Of a stretch of DNA of 64,000 nt, positions 34,286-43,239 are shown in pieces. Source of the stretch: CBDCRK01 sp965220955 (GTDB lineage Bacteria; Desulfobacterota; Binatia; Bin18; CBDCRK01); the NCBI GenBank assembly GCA_965220955.1, contig CBDCRK010000024.1, forward strand, positions 14,291-78,290. The letters run 5' to 3'. The position numbers and the translations under genes are program-made. The notes beneath the pieces were generated by a model. The model was not told the origin of the DNA. It did no database searches and saw only the letters and a program-made list of their open reading frames with translations. Numbering within the stretch: the stretch's first letter is position 1; each line of letters begins with the position of its first letter.

Positions 34286-34873
34286 TTATCGCTTTGAATC
34301 AGGTCCCCAGGTCCTTGCCAAATACTGCACCCTACCTGACCCATACTTATACATGTTATATCCGACCGGATTTTTTTGGTAATATTCTTGGTGGTAATCT
34401 TCAGCGTTATAAAACGTGGACGCAGGTACAATTTCTGTAACAATGGGAGCAGCAAATTTGCCTGACTGTTCGAGCTTGGCCTTGGAGGATTCGGCTAACT
34501 GTTTCTGTTCCTGGTCGTGATAAAAGATAGCCGTCCGGTATTCTGTCCCAACGTCAGCAAACTGGCGGTTACGAGCCGTAGGATCGATATTTCTCCAAAA
34601 AACCTCTAATAACTCCTCATAAGTGATCTGAGACGGATCGTATAGAATTTCAATGGATTCAGCATGACCCGTTGTGCCTGAGCACACTTCCTCATAGCTT
34701 GGATCTTCTGTATGACCACCGGCATATCCCACAGCGGTCGATATCACGCCTTCTAGTTGGTCAAAAGCAGATTGCGTGCACCAAAAACAGCCGCCAGCAA
34801 ATGTGGCTTTTTGCTGATGACCAGACGGAGTCTTACCAAGGTGCGTTTTACTATTGTCATCACTCATTTTCAT
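34286..34873 (-). CDS. msrA: peptide methionine-S-sulfoxide reductase
   Basis: A 195-residue MsrA that repairs oxidised methionine. The catalytic motif FAGGCFWCTQSAFDQLEGV is intact, with nucleophile Cys in GCFWC, and the substrate-side EVCSGTTGHAESIEI and YRTAIFYHDQEQ are typical. There is no recycling Cys near the C-terminus, which ends soon after YKYGSGRVQYLART, so thioredoxin probably reduces the second Cys of GCFWC or a sulfenate directly. Two close ATGs (34873 and 34867) are possible starts. No msrB is adjacent. The 220 bases downstream show no convincing gene. Confidence 0.95.
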   Translation of the reverse strand: MKMSDDNSKTHLGKTPSGHQQKATFAGGCFWCTQSAFDQLEGVISTAVGYAGGHTEDPSYEEVCSGTTGHAESIEILYDPSQITYEELLEVFWRNIDPTARNRQFADVGTEYRTAIFYHDQEQKQLAESSKAKLEQSGKFAAPIVTEIVPASTFYNAEDYHQEYYQKNPVGYNMYKYGSGRVQYLARTWGPDSKR

Positions 34874-34943
34874 AGTCCCCCGAACATTAAGTAAGTATTA
34901 AAAATTGACTCAATAACAGAATGAGCCTTAATTTCTACCCCCT

Positions 34944-35062
34944 CCCCTGATAATGCTTGGCAATGATGGTGAATGAGGGATTGTAAATCTTCTTCTCGGC
35001 AACCCCCGCCCTTGCGAAAGCTCTTGACAAATCAGGCCTTTTCCCTCACGTCCAAGGCGGAG
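34944..35062 (-). pseudogene. degenerate second copy of a tsaE segment
   Basis: The minus strand encodes KKIYNPSFTIIAKHYQG, nearly the same as EEVYSPSFTIIAEHYQG of the intact tsaE at 37825-38283. DNA similarity extends over roughly 120 bases, including the region of the P-loop (here disrupted) and FVK. Small frame changes and stops break the reading frame. Only this central part is present. Confidence 0.75.
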
Positions 35063-35118
35063 AACTCGGTAGTTAAGCGTCCTCAAGCTATAGGGCGGCC
35101 TCCACCTCGAGACTAAGG

Positions 35119-35685
35119 CTACTGTATCCGACGGGCGAGGTTAGCTGATTGCTCAGCAGAATCCTTCTCTTCCTGTCTGTTGTTCGAGTCACCGTTAGAC
35201 TCAGGCGCACGAGCAGGCTCGGATAGATTTTCCATAAAGTTCCAGTCTTTGCTTGTTACAATGGTTTCCAGATTCGCAAGACGTAGTAGCACACGCTCCC
35301 AGTCCGCTCGGCTCGGGGCAGATTGTTTTTCAGCATATACCTCTTCACGCAATAACTGCCTTACCTGCTCGGCACTGAGTCCTCGTTGCCTCTGGAGTAT
35401 TAACTCTCGGACTTTACGTTCTTCCCAGGCTTTGTTGCCTATGCCAAAAAGCCCGAAGACTGAAACGGCATGTGAGGCTAAACCTACTCCCCAACCCATC
35501 AAAGGCCAGATCGCCCAAAAGGTGCTGGAAGAGGTGAGCAGGTTAATGACAATCAGTAAGGCATTGATCAGTAAATAACTGGCTAGATGGGCATAAAACT
35601 CTTTGAGTTCTTTGACTCTTTTTCTAACTTCTTGTTCAATATCGTTCGAGTCTCTGTCCCCATTGGGTAGATCTTGTTTCTTCAT
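35119..35685 (-). CDS. 2TM-domain membrane protein
   Basis: A 188-residue protein; the second ATG (35685) has GAGGAG six bases upstream. After a charged start (EQEVRKRVKELKEFYAHLAS) come two membrane segments: YLLINALLIVINLLTS and FWAIWPLMGWGVGLASHAVS, the pattern of the 2TM domain found alone or in sensor kinases. The C-terminal half is cytosolic and charged, with a helical segment (LSAEQVRQLLREEVYAEKQ) and a low-complexity end rich in Glu, Asn and Ser. Function unknown; possibly a scaffold or partner of a regulator. The 215 bases upstream hold nothing clear. Confidence 0.8.
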   Translation of the reverse strand: MKKQDLPNGDRDSNDIEQEVRKRVKELKEFYAHLASYLLINALLIVINLLTSSSTFWAIWPLMGWGVGLASHAVSVFGLFGIGNKAWEERKVRELILQRQRGLSAEQVRQLLREEVYAEKQSAPSRADWERVLLRLANLETIVTSKDWNFMENLSEPARAPESNGDSNNRQEEKDSAEQSANLARRIQ

Positions 35686-35900
35686 GGTCATCTCCTCAAG
35701 ATCGTGTTAGGGATAACGCTGGTAAGAGACACAACGTTTAAGGTGAGGGATATGGAGGCTTTGTACCTCGTCCCACTGCTTTATTATCGTTACGCTAGCC
35801 CTAAACCCAGAAAAGAGCAATAGACGCAAAGCTTGGTGGAAACGGGGCTACCTCAAGAGTAAATGGTCTGAGGTCTATTGACCTTGAAGCTGCGAATCCT

Positions 35901-36242
35901 CTACTTTGACTCCCCACTGCAATATAAATGAATGCGGACGTTCTCTAATGTGACTAAACCCTCTTTAATGGCATCATCAATGAGCGGTAGAAACTCCTCT
36001 ATCTTCTCGGCTATATCCACTATCTCAATAATAATCGGAAGGTCTGATGACAAACGAAGGATCTTTGTCGTATGAACACGACTGTGAGCGCCGAATCCTT
36101 CTAACCCCCGAATTACCGTCGCTCCCGCTAGTCCACACTCACGCGCCTTTTGCACAATCCATTCAAACAACGGAATGCCTCCGTACTTGTCACTTTCTCC
36201 GATGAAAATTCGCAGCAACTGCCCTTCTTCAGGCAACAACAT
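35901..36242 (-). CDS. DUF190 (PII-like) protein
   Basis: A 113-residue protein of the DUF190 family: GQLLRIFIGESDKYGGIPLF, then GLAGATVIRGLEGFGAHSRV and the ending LVTLENVRIHLYC. The fold is like PII signal proteins. It is commonly linked with crcB and thought to support fluoride resistance; its ligand is not established. It follows crcB by three bases and is surely cotranscribed with it. Confidence 0.92.
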   Translation of the reverse strand: MLLPEEGQLLRIFIGESDKYGGIPLFEWIVQKARECGLAGATVIRGLEGFGAHSRVHTTKILRLSSDLPIIIEIVDIAEKIEEFLPLIDDAIKEGLVTLENVRIHLYCSGESK

Positions 36243-36245
36243 CGT

Positions 36246-36635
36246 CTACCCCAGAGGTATGCGTATAGAGTTGAAACCAATCCACACGAACAATAACCCA
36301 AAGTTTACCTGAATCAGCACATTAGATAGAGCTGCAAGTACCTCACCCTCTCGCATCAACGCGACAGTCTCGTATCCGAACGTTGAAAACGTGGTAAAGC
36401 CTCCAAGCAGGCCAATCAAGAGAAATAGTCTCGATTCCGGCGTCAAAAGCTGACGCACTTCAGCCAGACCACTGAAAAAGCCAACCAAAAAACAGCCAAA
36501 CATGTTCACAACTACGGTACCATAGGGAAACGTACTGTTGTGTAAGAGTTGATGGACTGCTCCGCCAAGGAGATAACGACAAATTGAGCCCAGAAAACCT
36601 CCCGCTCCTACAAATAACAAATTCCGCATTTCCAA
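36246..36635 (-). CDS. crcB: fluoride ion channel CrcB/FluC
   Basis: A 129-residue four-helix membrane protein exporting fluoride. Signature GGFLGSICRYLLGG at the N-terminus, GTVVVNMFGCFLVGFFSGL in the second helix and the Phe-box region GGFTTFSTFGYETVALM are all present, including the Na+-site region TTFSTF. It works as an antiparallel dual-topology dimer. Two starts six bases apart are possible. Upstream there is no recognisable fluoride riboswitch; instead the DNA encodes a fragment of an AAA ATPase. Confidence 0.94.
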   Translation of the reverse strand: MEMRNLLFVGAGGFLGSICRYLLGGAVHQLLHNSTFPYGTVVVNMFGCFLVGFFSGLAEVRQLLTPESRLFLLIGLLGGFTTFSTFGYETVALMREGEVLAALSNVLIQVNFGLLFVWIGFNSIRIPLG

Positions 36636-36699
36636 TCTCGCAATGATCTTCGCAGTTGGGGCAATTCACGGCGGTAAAACGCTGGGGTATGAGGAAAGT

Positions 36700-36777
36700 A
36701 TCGGGATGAGGCAAATCCACAAAGAAGACCTCATCAAAACGGCCTTTGCGTAAAAATTCAAGCTTCCATACTTCATC
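36700..36777 (-). pseudogene. AAA+ ATPase fragment
   Basis: The minus strand encodes KLEFLRKGRFDEVFFVDLPH, the Sensor-2/arginine-finger neighbourhood of Ycf46/FtsH-like AAA ATPases (ELLRKGRFDEIFFVDLP). The frame runs on without further similarity toward crcB and there is a stop just upstream. Only about 25 residues remain. Confidence 0.65.
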
Positions 36778-36784
36778 TATCCTT

Positions 36785-36819
36785 ACTTATAGGTTTATAG
36801 GACAGCGAAACCTATAAGT
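36785..36819. repeat. 12-bp perfect inverted repeat
   Basis: ACTTATAGGTTT (36785-36796) and AAACCTATAAGT (36808-36819) around 11 bases. It lies beside the AAA fragment and has no T run. The stretch 36840-37104 beyond it shows no recognisable gene. Confidence 0.8.
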
Positions 36820-37116
36820 ACCTTCCCTTCCACTAACCAAGCACCCATATTACACTTTTTCAGGGTACCATGTAGAAATCAATAGTTTCAATAACACGGA
36901 CTTTACGCAAGAACAAAGATCTGACCCCCGTTTCCTTCAAGGGAGTCCATAAAGCGCTCATCATCCACAGGCCGATCGATGCGTTTATGCTATGGTGGTA
37001 ACTCTTTGAGCTGTTACGCAAGGCTCTTCCCACCGCTGTCGTAGCAATAGGTCTTGTTGTACAATACTGGTATGGAGAGTAACCCTCACTGAGGCCAGGA
37101 ACTGGCCTGTTTTTGC

Positions 37117-37689
37117 TCATCCAGATAGGCTACCTTAGGCTTCAGATTGCCGTATACGACCCCTTCTCGTCCGGTCTCGATCAAGTATGTCGAGAGTACA
37201 ATGCCGAGGGCAATCGAGACATTCTCGGCCGTAAAGGGTTTACCATGTCTGCGTTTACGGCATTGGACGAGATGCTGCCAAAGTGTGAGGTGGTAGCATC
37301 CATGTGTCGCTTACAAACGATACCGCGGGGATGGTGAACGCCGCCTTTCTGCGCAAGATGAAAAAAACGGCTGTTCTCATCAATCCCTCCTGGGGTGGCC
37401 TTCTGGTTGAGGAAGACGTTGTTGCTGCGTATCAGGGACAAGAGATTGGTGGGGTGCCGTTGACATGATCACACACGAGTTTGGTAAAGCCGTTGCTGAA
37501 CCGCCCCCACTGCTAGAGCTTCTCCAGCAGGATGCGCCGATCATCATCACCCCCCATGTTGGCGCGCTCACCGAGCAAACAATGCCCCGCCAGGTCGACT
37601 GGGCACAGCCAAATGCACTTTGCTCTCTGGGTCTCATCAGCGGTCAAGTCCAGATGTGGCTCCCCGAAGCCGCAGTTCCCTGGCAGTAA
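37117..37689 (+). pseudogene. D-isomer 2-hydroxyacid dehydrogenase, multiply frameshifted
   Basis: Read across frames, the plus strand encodes the NAD-binding domain of a D-3-phosphoglycerate-dehydrogenase-like enzyme: QIAVYDPF, then ALDEMLPKCEVV, GMVNAAFLRKMKKTAVLINP, LVEEDVVAAYQGQEIGG and LQQDAPIIITPHVGALTEQT. The pieces lie in at least three frames (shifts near 37300 and 37450), and the catalytic/substrate domain upstream of 37117 is missing. A dead gene; the following 37690-37824 shows nothing clear. Confidence 0.8.
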
Positions 37690-37824
37690 TGTGCCGGTTT
37701 CTGAGCAGATGCTTTTCCAGCTCAAAAGGTTCTTCCAATGCTGCAAAGTCTATGCATCTATGGATAAAGCCTCCAAGGTCAGTCTCTATCATGGGTTGCT
37801 ATGGAAGGCTTGGTGGCCTAACTT

Positions 37825-38283
37825 TTATAGCGTCTCCATAAGCCGATGATACCGCTCCCCCAGGGCTTCCAGTACAATCCGACGCTCCTCATCCCTATCC
37901 TCCTCCAAAAGGGTAACACATAGACACTCCTCCACCATGTCCTGGGGTAGGTAATTGAACCATTCTACCACAGTTATCCCCTGGCCGTAGCAATACTCTT
38001 CAAGCCCCAGTTCACTTAACTCCTTTCCCTCCAGACGGTAGAGATCAATGTGAAACAGGGGTAGCCTTCCCTGATAATGCTCAGCAATAATAGTAAACGA
38101 GGGGCTGTAAACCTCCTCCTCAGCAATCCCCAGGCCATGCGCTAAGCCTTTGACAAAGCAAGTCTTTCCCAGCCCTAGGTCGCCAACCAAGCCGATCACT
38201 TCCCCTCCGTTGAGCAGCTTGGCAACCTTTACGGCCAGGTCTTTTGTCTCTTCAGGAGAACGACTATAAATTTCTTTTTTCAT
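37825..38283 (-). CDS. tsaE: tRNA t6A-modification ATPase TsaE
   Basis: A 152-residue P-loop ATPase needed for threonylcarbamoyl-adenosine at position 37 of ANN-decoding tRNAs, working with TsaB and TsaD. The Walker A site is VIGLVGDLGLGKTCFVKGLA; EVYSPSFTIIAEHYQGRLPL and FHIDLYRLEG are the next conserved blocks, and YGQGITVVEW follows. Its ATG overlaps the nnr stop by four bases, so translation is coupled. A degraded extra copy of its middle lies at 34944-35062. Confidence 0.96.
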   Translation of the reverse strand: MKKEIYSRSPEETKDLAVKVAKLLNGGEVIGLVGDLGLGKTCFVKGLAHGLGIAEEEVYSPSFTIIAEHYQGRLPLFHIDLYRLEGKELSELGLEEYCYGQGITVVEWFNYLPQDMVEECLCVTLLEEDRDEERRIVLEALGERYHRLMETL

Positions 38284-39866
38284 TCTTCTGTTTCATCCTC
38301 AGCCAGCTTTTGCAGCTCTGTTAACCCTTGGGGAATGCCCTCAATAATATCTCTTGCCAAGATGCCTATTTCTCCCTGCTTCTGAGCAATTTTGTCCCCT
38401 ATATACCCGTGCAGGAAAACCCCCAGGGTGGTTGCCTCCTCGGGTGGATACCCTTGCGCAAGCAGGCTGCCAAGAATACCTGTGAGGGCATCCCCCATTC
38501 CTCCGGTCGCCATACCAGGGTTGCCTGTGGGGTTAATAAAATTTTTTCCCGAGGGGGTACTAATCACCGTACGTGCACCCTTAAGCACCAAGTAACAATG
38601 ATACGTCTGGGCAAAGTCATGGGCTATTTCAACACGCCGCTCTTGCACTTGCGTAGTGCTAAGGCGGGTTAGACGCGACATCTCACCTGGATGCGGGGTA
38701 AGAATAACTGGAGCAGAGCGCTTTTGCAGCACTTTCGGCCATGCGGCGATCCCTTGGGCAAGACAGTTCAATCCATCTGCATCAATGACCAGAGGCAACT
38801 CACAATGGGTCACAAGCCAGCGGGTAAGGGCTATGGTATCAGACGAAACCCCGATTCCCGGGCCAAGTACCACAGCGGTTTTCCCTGCAAGTGCACGGGA
38901 TAGTTCCTCTTCGTTATCAAAGCGCAGGCTTCCCTCGTCATTATCTGCCAAAGGGACGGTCATCACCTCCAGCACTGCGCTAGCCAAGACCGAGTTAAGC
39001 GAGGCCGGACTTCCCAGAGTAACCAGACCGGCTCCCGTCCGCATTGCTGCCTGGCAGCAGATAAGCGCGGCACCGGTTTTTCCTCGCGACCCGGCAATGA
39101 CCAGTACATGGCCAAAATCTCCTTTATGGCCATCAGCAGAGCGCTTGTGAACAAGGCTGCCTATTTCTTCGGCAAGCAGAAGTTCGGTTTGTAGATCAAT
39201 ATCAGTGAGCGCCTGCGCAGCGATGCCAATATCCACAATCACAAGCTGCCCGACATACTCCGCCCCTGGATAAATTAGCTGCCCAACCTTGGGAAAAGCA
39301 AAAGTGGTCGTTACCTGCGCCTGTACCGCGGTGCCCAAGGGCACTCCATAGTCTGAGTCTAGACCCGAGGGAATGTCTACCGCTAAGACCGGACAAGGGC
39401 TAGCATTCACCAGATCGATGAGCGTAGCTAGTAAGCCCCTTACCGCAGAATTTAACCCTGTGCCAAGAAGAGCATCTACAATGAGGCCACAACGGGATAG
39501 TTTGTCCTGTACTATTCTTAACTGCGCTGGTTCTGTTACTTCGGTTACTCGACCACGTAGGCGCGAAAAGGCCCTCAGGTTGCGTAGGGCATCCCCTTTA
39601 ACCTCGGCTTTTTTTGCTGTCAGTACTACTTCACATCTGATCCCATGTTGGCGCAAATAGCGGGCAATGACAAATCCATCCCCCCCATTATTCCCCTTAC
39701 CTGCTAAGACAAGTACCAGAGCCTTGTGTACATGGGGAAACTCTCTGAGCAGTAGCTCAGCAGCGCCGACACCAGCCCGTTCCATGAGTACATGTCCGGG
39801 GGTACCGTACTTTTCGATTGTGAGCCGGTCAAGCTCACGCATCTCGGCAGCAGTAACAAGGTACAT
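38280..39866 (-). CDS. nnr: bifunctional NAD(P)HX epimerase and ADP-dependent dehydratase
   Basis: A 528-residue fusion that repairs hydrated NAD(P)H. Residues 1-220 are the YjeF_N epimerase (LVLAGKGNNGGDGFVIARYL, DALLGTGLNSAVRG, VLAVDIPSGLDSD). Residues 230-510 are the ribokinase-like dehydratase (GDFGHVLVIAGSRGKTGAAL, VVLGPGIGVSSD, VILTPHPGEMSRL and the nucleotide site NPTGNPGMATGGMGDALTG). Both active sites look complete. It lies between glmM (72 bases upstream) and tsaE (overlapping), an arrangement common in bacteria. Confidence 0.96.
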   Translation of the reverse strand: MYLVTAAEMRELDRLTIEKYGTPGHVLMERAGVGAAELLLREFPHVHKALVLVLAGKGNNGGDGFVIARYLRQHGIRCEVVLTAKKAEVKGDALRNLRAFSRLRGRVTEVTEPAQLRIVQDKLSRCGLIVDALLGTGLNSAVRGLLATLIDLVNASPCPVLAVDIPSGLDSDYGVPLGTAVQAQVTTTFAFPKVGQLIYPGAEYVGQLVIVDIGIAAQALTDIDLQTELLLAEEIGSLVHKRSADGHKGDFGHVLVIAGSRGKTGAALICCQAAMRTGAGLVTLGSPASLNSVLASAVLEVMTVPLADNDEGSLRFDNEEELSRALAGKTAVVLGPGIGVSSDTIALTRWLVTHCELPLVIDADGLNCLAQGIAAWPKVLQKRSAPVILTPHPGEMSRLTRLSTTQVQERRVEIAHDFAQTYHCYLVLKGARTVISTPSGKNFINPTGNPGMATGGMGDALTGILGSLLAQGYPPEEATTLGVFLHGYIGDKIAQKQGEIGILARDIIEGIPQGLTELQKLAEDETEE

Positions 39867-39938
39867 GTTTCCGCGGTAACCCTCAGCCGTCAGTCTTGGA
39901 AGAAAGGTCAGCCAGGATTATGCCAATCCTTGGTCTTT

Positions 39939-41324
39939 TTATGTTAGTTGTTTCCGCACCACCTCAGCAATTTCCCCAGCATACCTGTGCACGCACCCCT
40001 CATCTTCTCCTTCCACCATGACTCGCACAAGGGGTTCGGTCCCCGAGTAGCGCACAAGTACGCGCCCCTTCTCTCCCAGTGCTCTAGTGACTCCCTGAAT
40101 GGCAGCCGCCACGGGAGGAACAGTATTGAGGTCTCGCTTCTCCCGCACTGGCACATTGACAAGCACCTGAGGAAATTTGTGCATCACTCGCTTTAGCTCA
40201 GAAAGGGATAGCCTACGCTCTAGCATAATAGATAGAAGAGCAAGAAAGGTAATGAGGCCATCGCCAGTAGTAGTATAGTCAAGGAAAATAACATGCCCGG
40301 ACTGTTCACCCCCCAGGTTGTACCCACTCCGTAGCATCTCCTCTACCACATAGCGATCTCCCACGGCTACGCGCACAAGCTGTCCACCAACGCTCTTGAT
40401 CGCTACCTCCAAACCTAAATTGCTCATGACCGTGGCCACGAGGGTTCCCTGACGCAGTCTTCCAGCCTTAAACATTTCACAGCCGGTGATAGCCAGAACA
40501 AAATCACCATCTACCACCTCACCCCTATCATCTACCAGCACGGCGCGATCACCGTCTCCGTCAAGTGCTACTCCGATCTGCGCCGCCTCTTGGAGTACCA
40601 ACCGTTGCACCTCCTGAGGATAGAGAGCACCACAGTTACGGTTGATGTTCTCTCCATCAGGGTCCACGCTGAGCGGGATCACCTTCGCTCCTAACTCCTC
40701 CAGCACTTCAGGCGCCACTTTATATGCTGCACCATGGGCACAGTCGAGCACAATCTTCATTCCCTCAAGAGTAAGGTGACGGGGAAAAGTGCTCTTAACA
40801 AAAGCGTTGTAGCGTCCCGAGGCATCGTCTATGCGAAACGCCTTGCCGATAGCCGCAGCAGTGGGCCGAAGATGGTCGATTTTCTGATCGTAGATCAACG
40901 ACTCGATCTCTTCCTCCACCTCATCAGGGAGCTTAAATCCATCACGGGAAAAGATCTTGACCCCGTTGTCCTGAAAAGGGTTATGAGACGCAGAGATCAC
41001 CACCCCAGCATCCGCCCTCAGGCTACGAGTGAGAAAAGCAATTCCGGGGGTAGGCACAGGCCCCACAAGCAGTACATCCACCCCCATGGAGCAAATACCT
41101 GAGGCCATGGCCGTCTCGAGCATGTACCCAGAGAGCCGGGTGTCCTTACCTATCAAAATTTTGTGCCTACCAGGACGCTGCTTAAAAACATAGGCCAGGG
41201 CTCGCCCCAAACGTAGAGCCGTCTCTGAGGTCATAGGTTCAATGTTGGCCACCCCACGGATACCGTCGGTACCAAAAAGCTGCTCTTGCCCGGCCTGCTT
41301 CTCTTCCATCATTAACCTCTTCAT
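39939..41324 (-). CDS. glmM: phosphoglucosamine mutase
   Basis: A 461-residue alpha-D-phosphohexomutase turning glucosamine-6-phosphate into glucosamine-1-phosphate for peptidoglycan and LPS. Motifs: LFGTDGIRGVANIEPMT at the start, the phosphoserine loop GVVISASHNPFQDNGVKIF, metal site ALDGDGDRAVLVD, sugar loop LGGEQSGHVIF and phosphate site VRYSGTEPLVRVM. The N-terminus is about 15 residues longer than usual (MKRLMMEEKQAGQEQ), so a later start is possible. It overlaps cdaR by four bases; CdaA and CdaR are known to interact with GlmM in Gram-positive bacteria. Confidence 0.96.
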   Translation of the reverse strand: MKRLMMEEKQAGQEQLFGTDGIRGVANIEPMTSETALRLGRALAYVFKQRPGRHKILIGKDTRLSGYMLETAMASGICSMGVDVLLVGPVPTPGIAFLTRSLRADAGVVISASHNPFQDNGVKIFSRDGFKLPDEVEEEIESLIYDQKIDHLRPTAAAIGKAFRIDDASGRYNAFVKSTFPRHLTLEGMKIVLDCAHGAAYKVAPEVLEELGAKVIPLSVDPDGENINRNCGALYPQEVQRLVLQEAAQIGVALDGDGDRAVLVDDRGEVVDGDFVLAITGCEMFKAGRLRQGTLVATVMSNLGLEVAIKSVGGQLVRVAVGDRYVVEEMLRSGYNLGGEQSGHVIFLDYTTTGDGLITFLALLSIMLERRLSLSELKRVMHKFPQVLVNVPVREKRDLNTVPPVAAAIQGVTRALGEKGRVLVRYSGTEPLVRVMVEGEDEGCVHRYAGEIAEVVRKQLT

Positions 41325-42313
41325 CCCCTTGGCTGGCTCTGAAGCGGCCTTTGCTGATTATTTTCTTCAGAGGGTTCCTTTTTACGATCAGGCGAGAACT
41401 CCAACTGTGCTTCCATAGGATCTTGATGAATAACTTCTACCCCGGGAGGGAGAAGAACATGAACAGGGAGGATGTGAGGGTCTCCCGCCTCTGCGCCGGC
41501 GGCATCAACAAACACCTCCCCATCATCCAACACCAGCTCTTCAATCACCCGTTGAGAGCCACGCACAGTAACCTCTACCCCATGTGGGGTTAAAACATAG
41601 TCTTCAGAGCTATTCCTTACTTGGATCTTTACCTGGTGCAATACCCGCTCGATAACCACCTCCCTTACACTGAGACGGACATTAACCCGGTCAGTAGCGT
41701 AGGTGACCATATCCTCCGGCGTTTGTAGGGATACCTCTTTGGTAATCGGTTGAGTGAGAAAGCTAATGTCAATGGGCTCGGTCAAAAGGGCCTCGATCTT
41801 CTCGATACGCGGAGCCGGGCCGCTAACCTCGATGGTTTCCGGAGAAACTCCAGTACTCGCCAGGCTGAAGCCAAAGGCTAACTTGCCGACCAAGTTAGCC
41901 TGTACAAGCAGATTTTTCCTGATGATAGGGTCAATACCAAGGTCAATTTTGGCAGGACTGATACGTACTACCCGTATCCCTCGAGGGAGATAGAACATTT
42001 CAGGAGTGATTTCAAAGGACGAAAGCCCTGGCCGCACTCCGCTAAGGTCGATGGCAACCTTCTTGGTGCGGATGCGACCAAGCAAGGTGCGAGGACCTAC
42101 CACCCGCAGATTGACGGAGTCCACGTGCGAGCTGGTCACAACAAGCCGAAGGGGAAGGTTGCGCAGCTCTAAAAGTACTAGCAGGTCCCTCTCGGTATCA
42201 CGTTCCCCAGTGTTAACTAGGAGCCATAGTCCGCAGGCAAGCAGCAATGAGAAAACTTTAAGGGTAAGCGGACGAGAGAAAAACCCCTTAATTCTTTTTC
42301 CATCCCACGCCAT
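41321..42313 (-). CDS. cdaR: YbbR-domain protein, CdaA regulator
   Basis: A 330-residue protein with one N-terminal membrane segment (LTLKVFSLLLACGLWLLVN) and several YbbR repeats outside the membrane (PLRLVVTSSHVDSVNLRVVG; LVQANLVGKLAFGFSLASTG; VSLQTPEDMVTYATDRVNVR). YbbR/CdaR proteins bind and modulate the cyclase CdaA. ATG 42313 is preferred over earlier in-frame codons because the hydrophobic segment follows directly; it lies within the last 26 bases of cdaA. A Pro/Gln-rich tail ends the protein. The ATGA overlap with glmM indicates coupling. Confidence 0.88.
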   Translation of the reverse strand: MAWDGKRIKGFFSRPLTLKVFSLLLACGLWLLVNTGERDTERDLLVLLELRNLPLRLVVTSSHVDSVNLRVVGPRTLLGRIRTKKVAIDLSGVRPGLSSFEITPEMFYLPRGIRVVRISPAKIDLGIDPIIRKNLLVQANLVGKLAFGFSLASTGVSPETIEVSGPAPRIEKIEALLTEPIDISFLTQPITKEVSLQTPEDMVTYATDRVNVRLSVREVVIERVLHQVKIQVRNSSEDYVLTPHGVEVTVRGSQRVIEELVLDDGEVFVDAAGAEAGDPHILPVHVLLPPGVEVIHQDPMEAQLEFSPDRKKEPSEENNQQRPLQSQPRG

Positions 42314-43133
42314 AGGTAAAGAGCTGCTGTAGGGCACCGGGCAACGACCTACCAGGCGTCTGCCGGTACCACCGTGGGAGTGGAGGAACAATGAGCGGTT
42401 GCAGGATAGCGCGCAGCGTGCTCGCATCCAGACCGCGGATAAGCCGTCCCTCTCGTACCAGTGAAATTTTCCCTTCCTCTTCAGAAACGACTACAACCAC
42501 GGCATCAGTCTCCTCGGTTAGACCAATGGCCGCACGGTGGCGAGTGCCTAGAGATTTGCTGACGTTAGGGCTAATGGTTAGTGGCAGAAAGCAGCCGGCT
42601 GCAGTGATCCGCCCTTTTTGGATCACTAACGCACCGTCATGAATGGGCGAGGTGGGAAGGAAGATACTCACAATTAACTCCTTACTCACCTGGGCATCAA
42701 GGCGGGTACCTACCTCGATATATTCATTAAGGCCGACCTCACGCTCCAGCACAATAAGCGCACCAATATTTTTACCTGCCAGGGAGACTGCCGCTCTGGT
42801 AATTTCCTCCAGCGCCTGACCGTAGGGAATATACTCCCTCATGCCCAGAAGCGACCCCCTACCCACCTGAGTGAGCGCACGTCGGATATCACTCTGGAAG
42901 AGAACTACAATCACCAGGATAATGGAGCTAAGAAAATTATCGAGCATCCAGTTGAGGGTATACAGCTCAAATGCCCGGGAAGCGAAGTAGGTCAAGAACA
43001 AAACCATAAGACCAAGGAGCATCTGCACTGCCCGGGTGCCACGGATTAGGTGGATAATCCAGTAAATCCCCATAGCTATAATGACAATATCAACAAAGTC
43101 CTGCCAACGGAGTTGGGTAAAGAGATCGGTCAT
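42288..43133 (-). CDS. cdaA: diadenylate cyclase CdaA
   Basis: A 281-residue membrane enzyme that makes cyclic di-AMP from two ATP. Three N-terminal membrane segments (WQDFVDIVIIAMGIYWIIHL, AVQMLLGLMVLFLTYF and LSSIILVIVVLFQ) are followed by the DAC domain with both key motifs: SPIHDGALVI (DGA) and GTRHRAAIG (RHR). The order cdaA-cdaR-glmM is the conserved module linking c-di-AMP to cell-wall precursor supply and osmotic control. A C-terminal extension of about 35 residues after LRAILQPL is Pro/Arg-rich. Confidence 0.95.
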   Translation of the reverse strand: MTDLFTQLRWQDFVDIVIIAMGIYWIIHLIRGTRAVQMLLGLMVLFLTYFASRAFELYTLNWMLDNFLSSIILVIVVLFQSDIRRALTQVGRGSLLGMREYIPYGQALEEITRAAVSLAGKNIGALIVLEREVGLNEYIEVGTRLDAQVSKELIVSIFLPTSPIHDGALVIQKGRITAAGCFLPLTISPNVSKSLGTRHRAAIGLTEETDAVVVVVSEEEGKISLVREGRLIRGLDASTLRAILQPLIVPPLPRWYRQTPGRSLPGALQQLFTYGVGWKKN

Positions 43134-43239
43134 ACCGTTCTCCTGTACATGAGGACCCCTCTGTCTACAGGGGGCGAGAGTATGGATAGGAAAGAAAAAA
43201 GACGTTCAGAGAATCCGTTTAGGAGATTCCAGCTCCTTC

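Noticed and set aside
36636..36850. Fluoride riboswitch before crcB
   Set aside because: The conserved riboswitch sequence is absent; the DNA encodes an AAA fragment instead.
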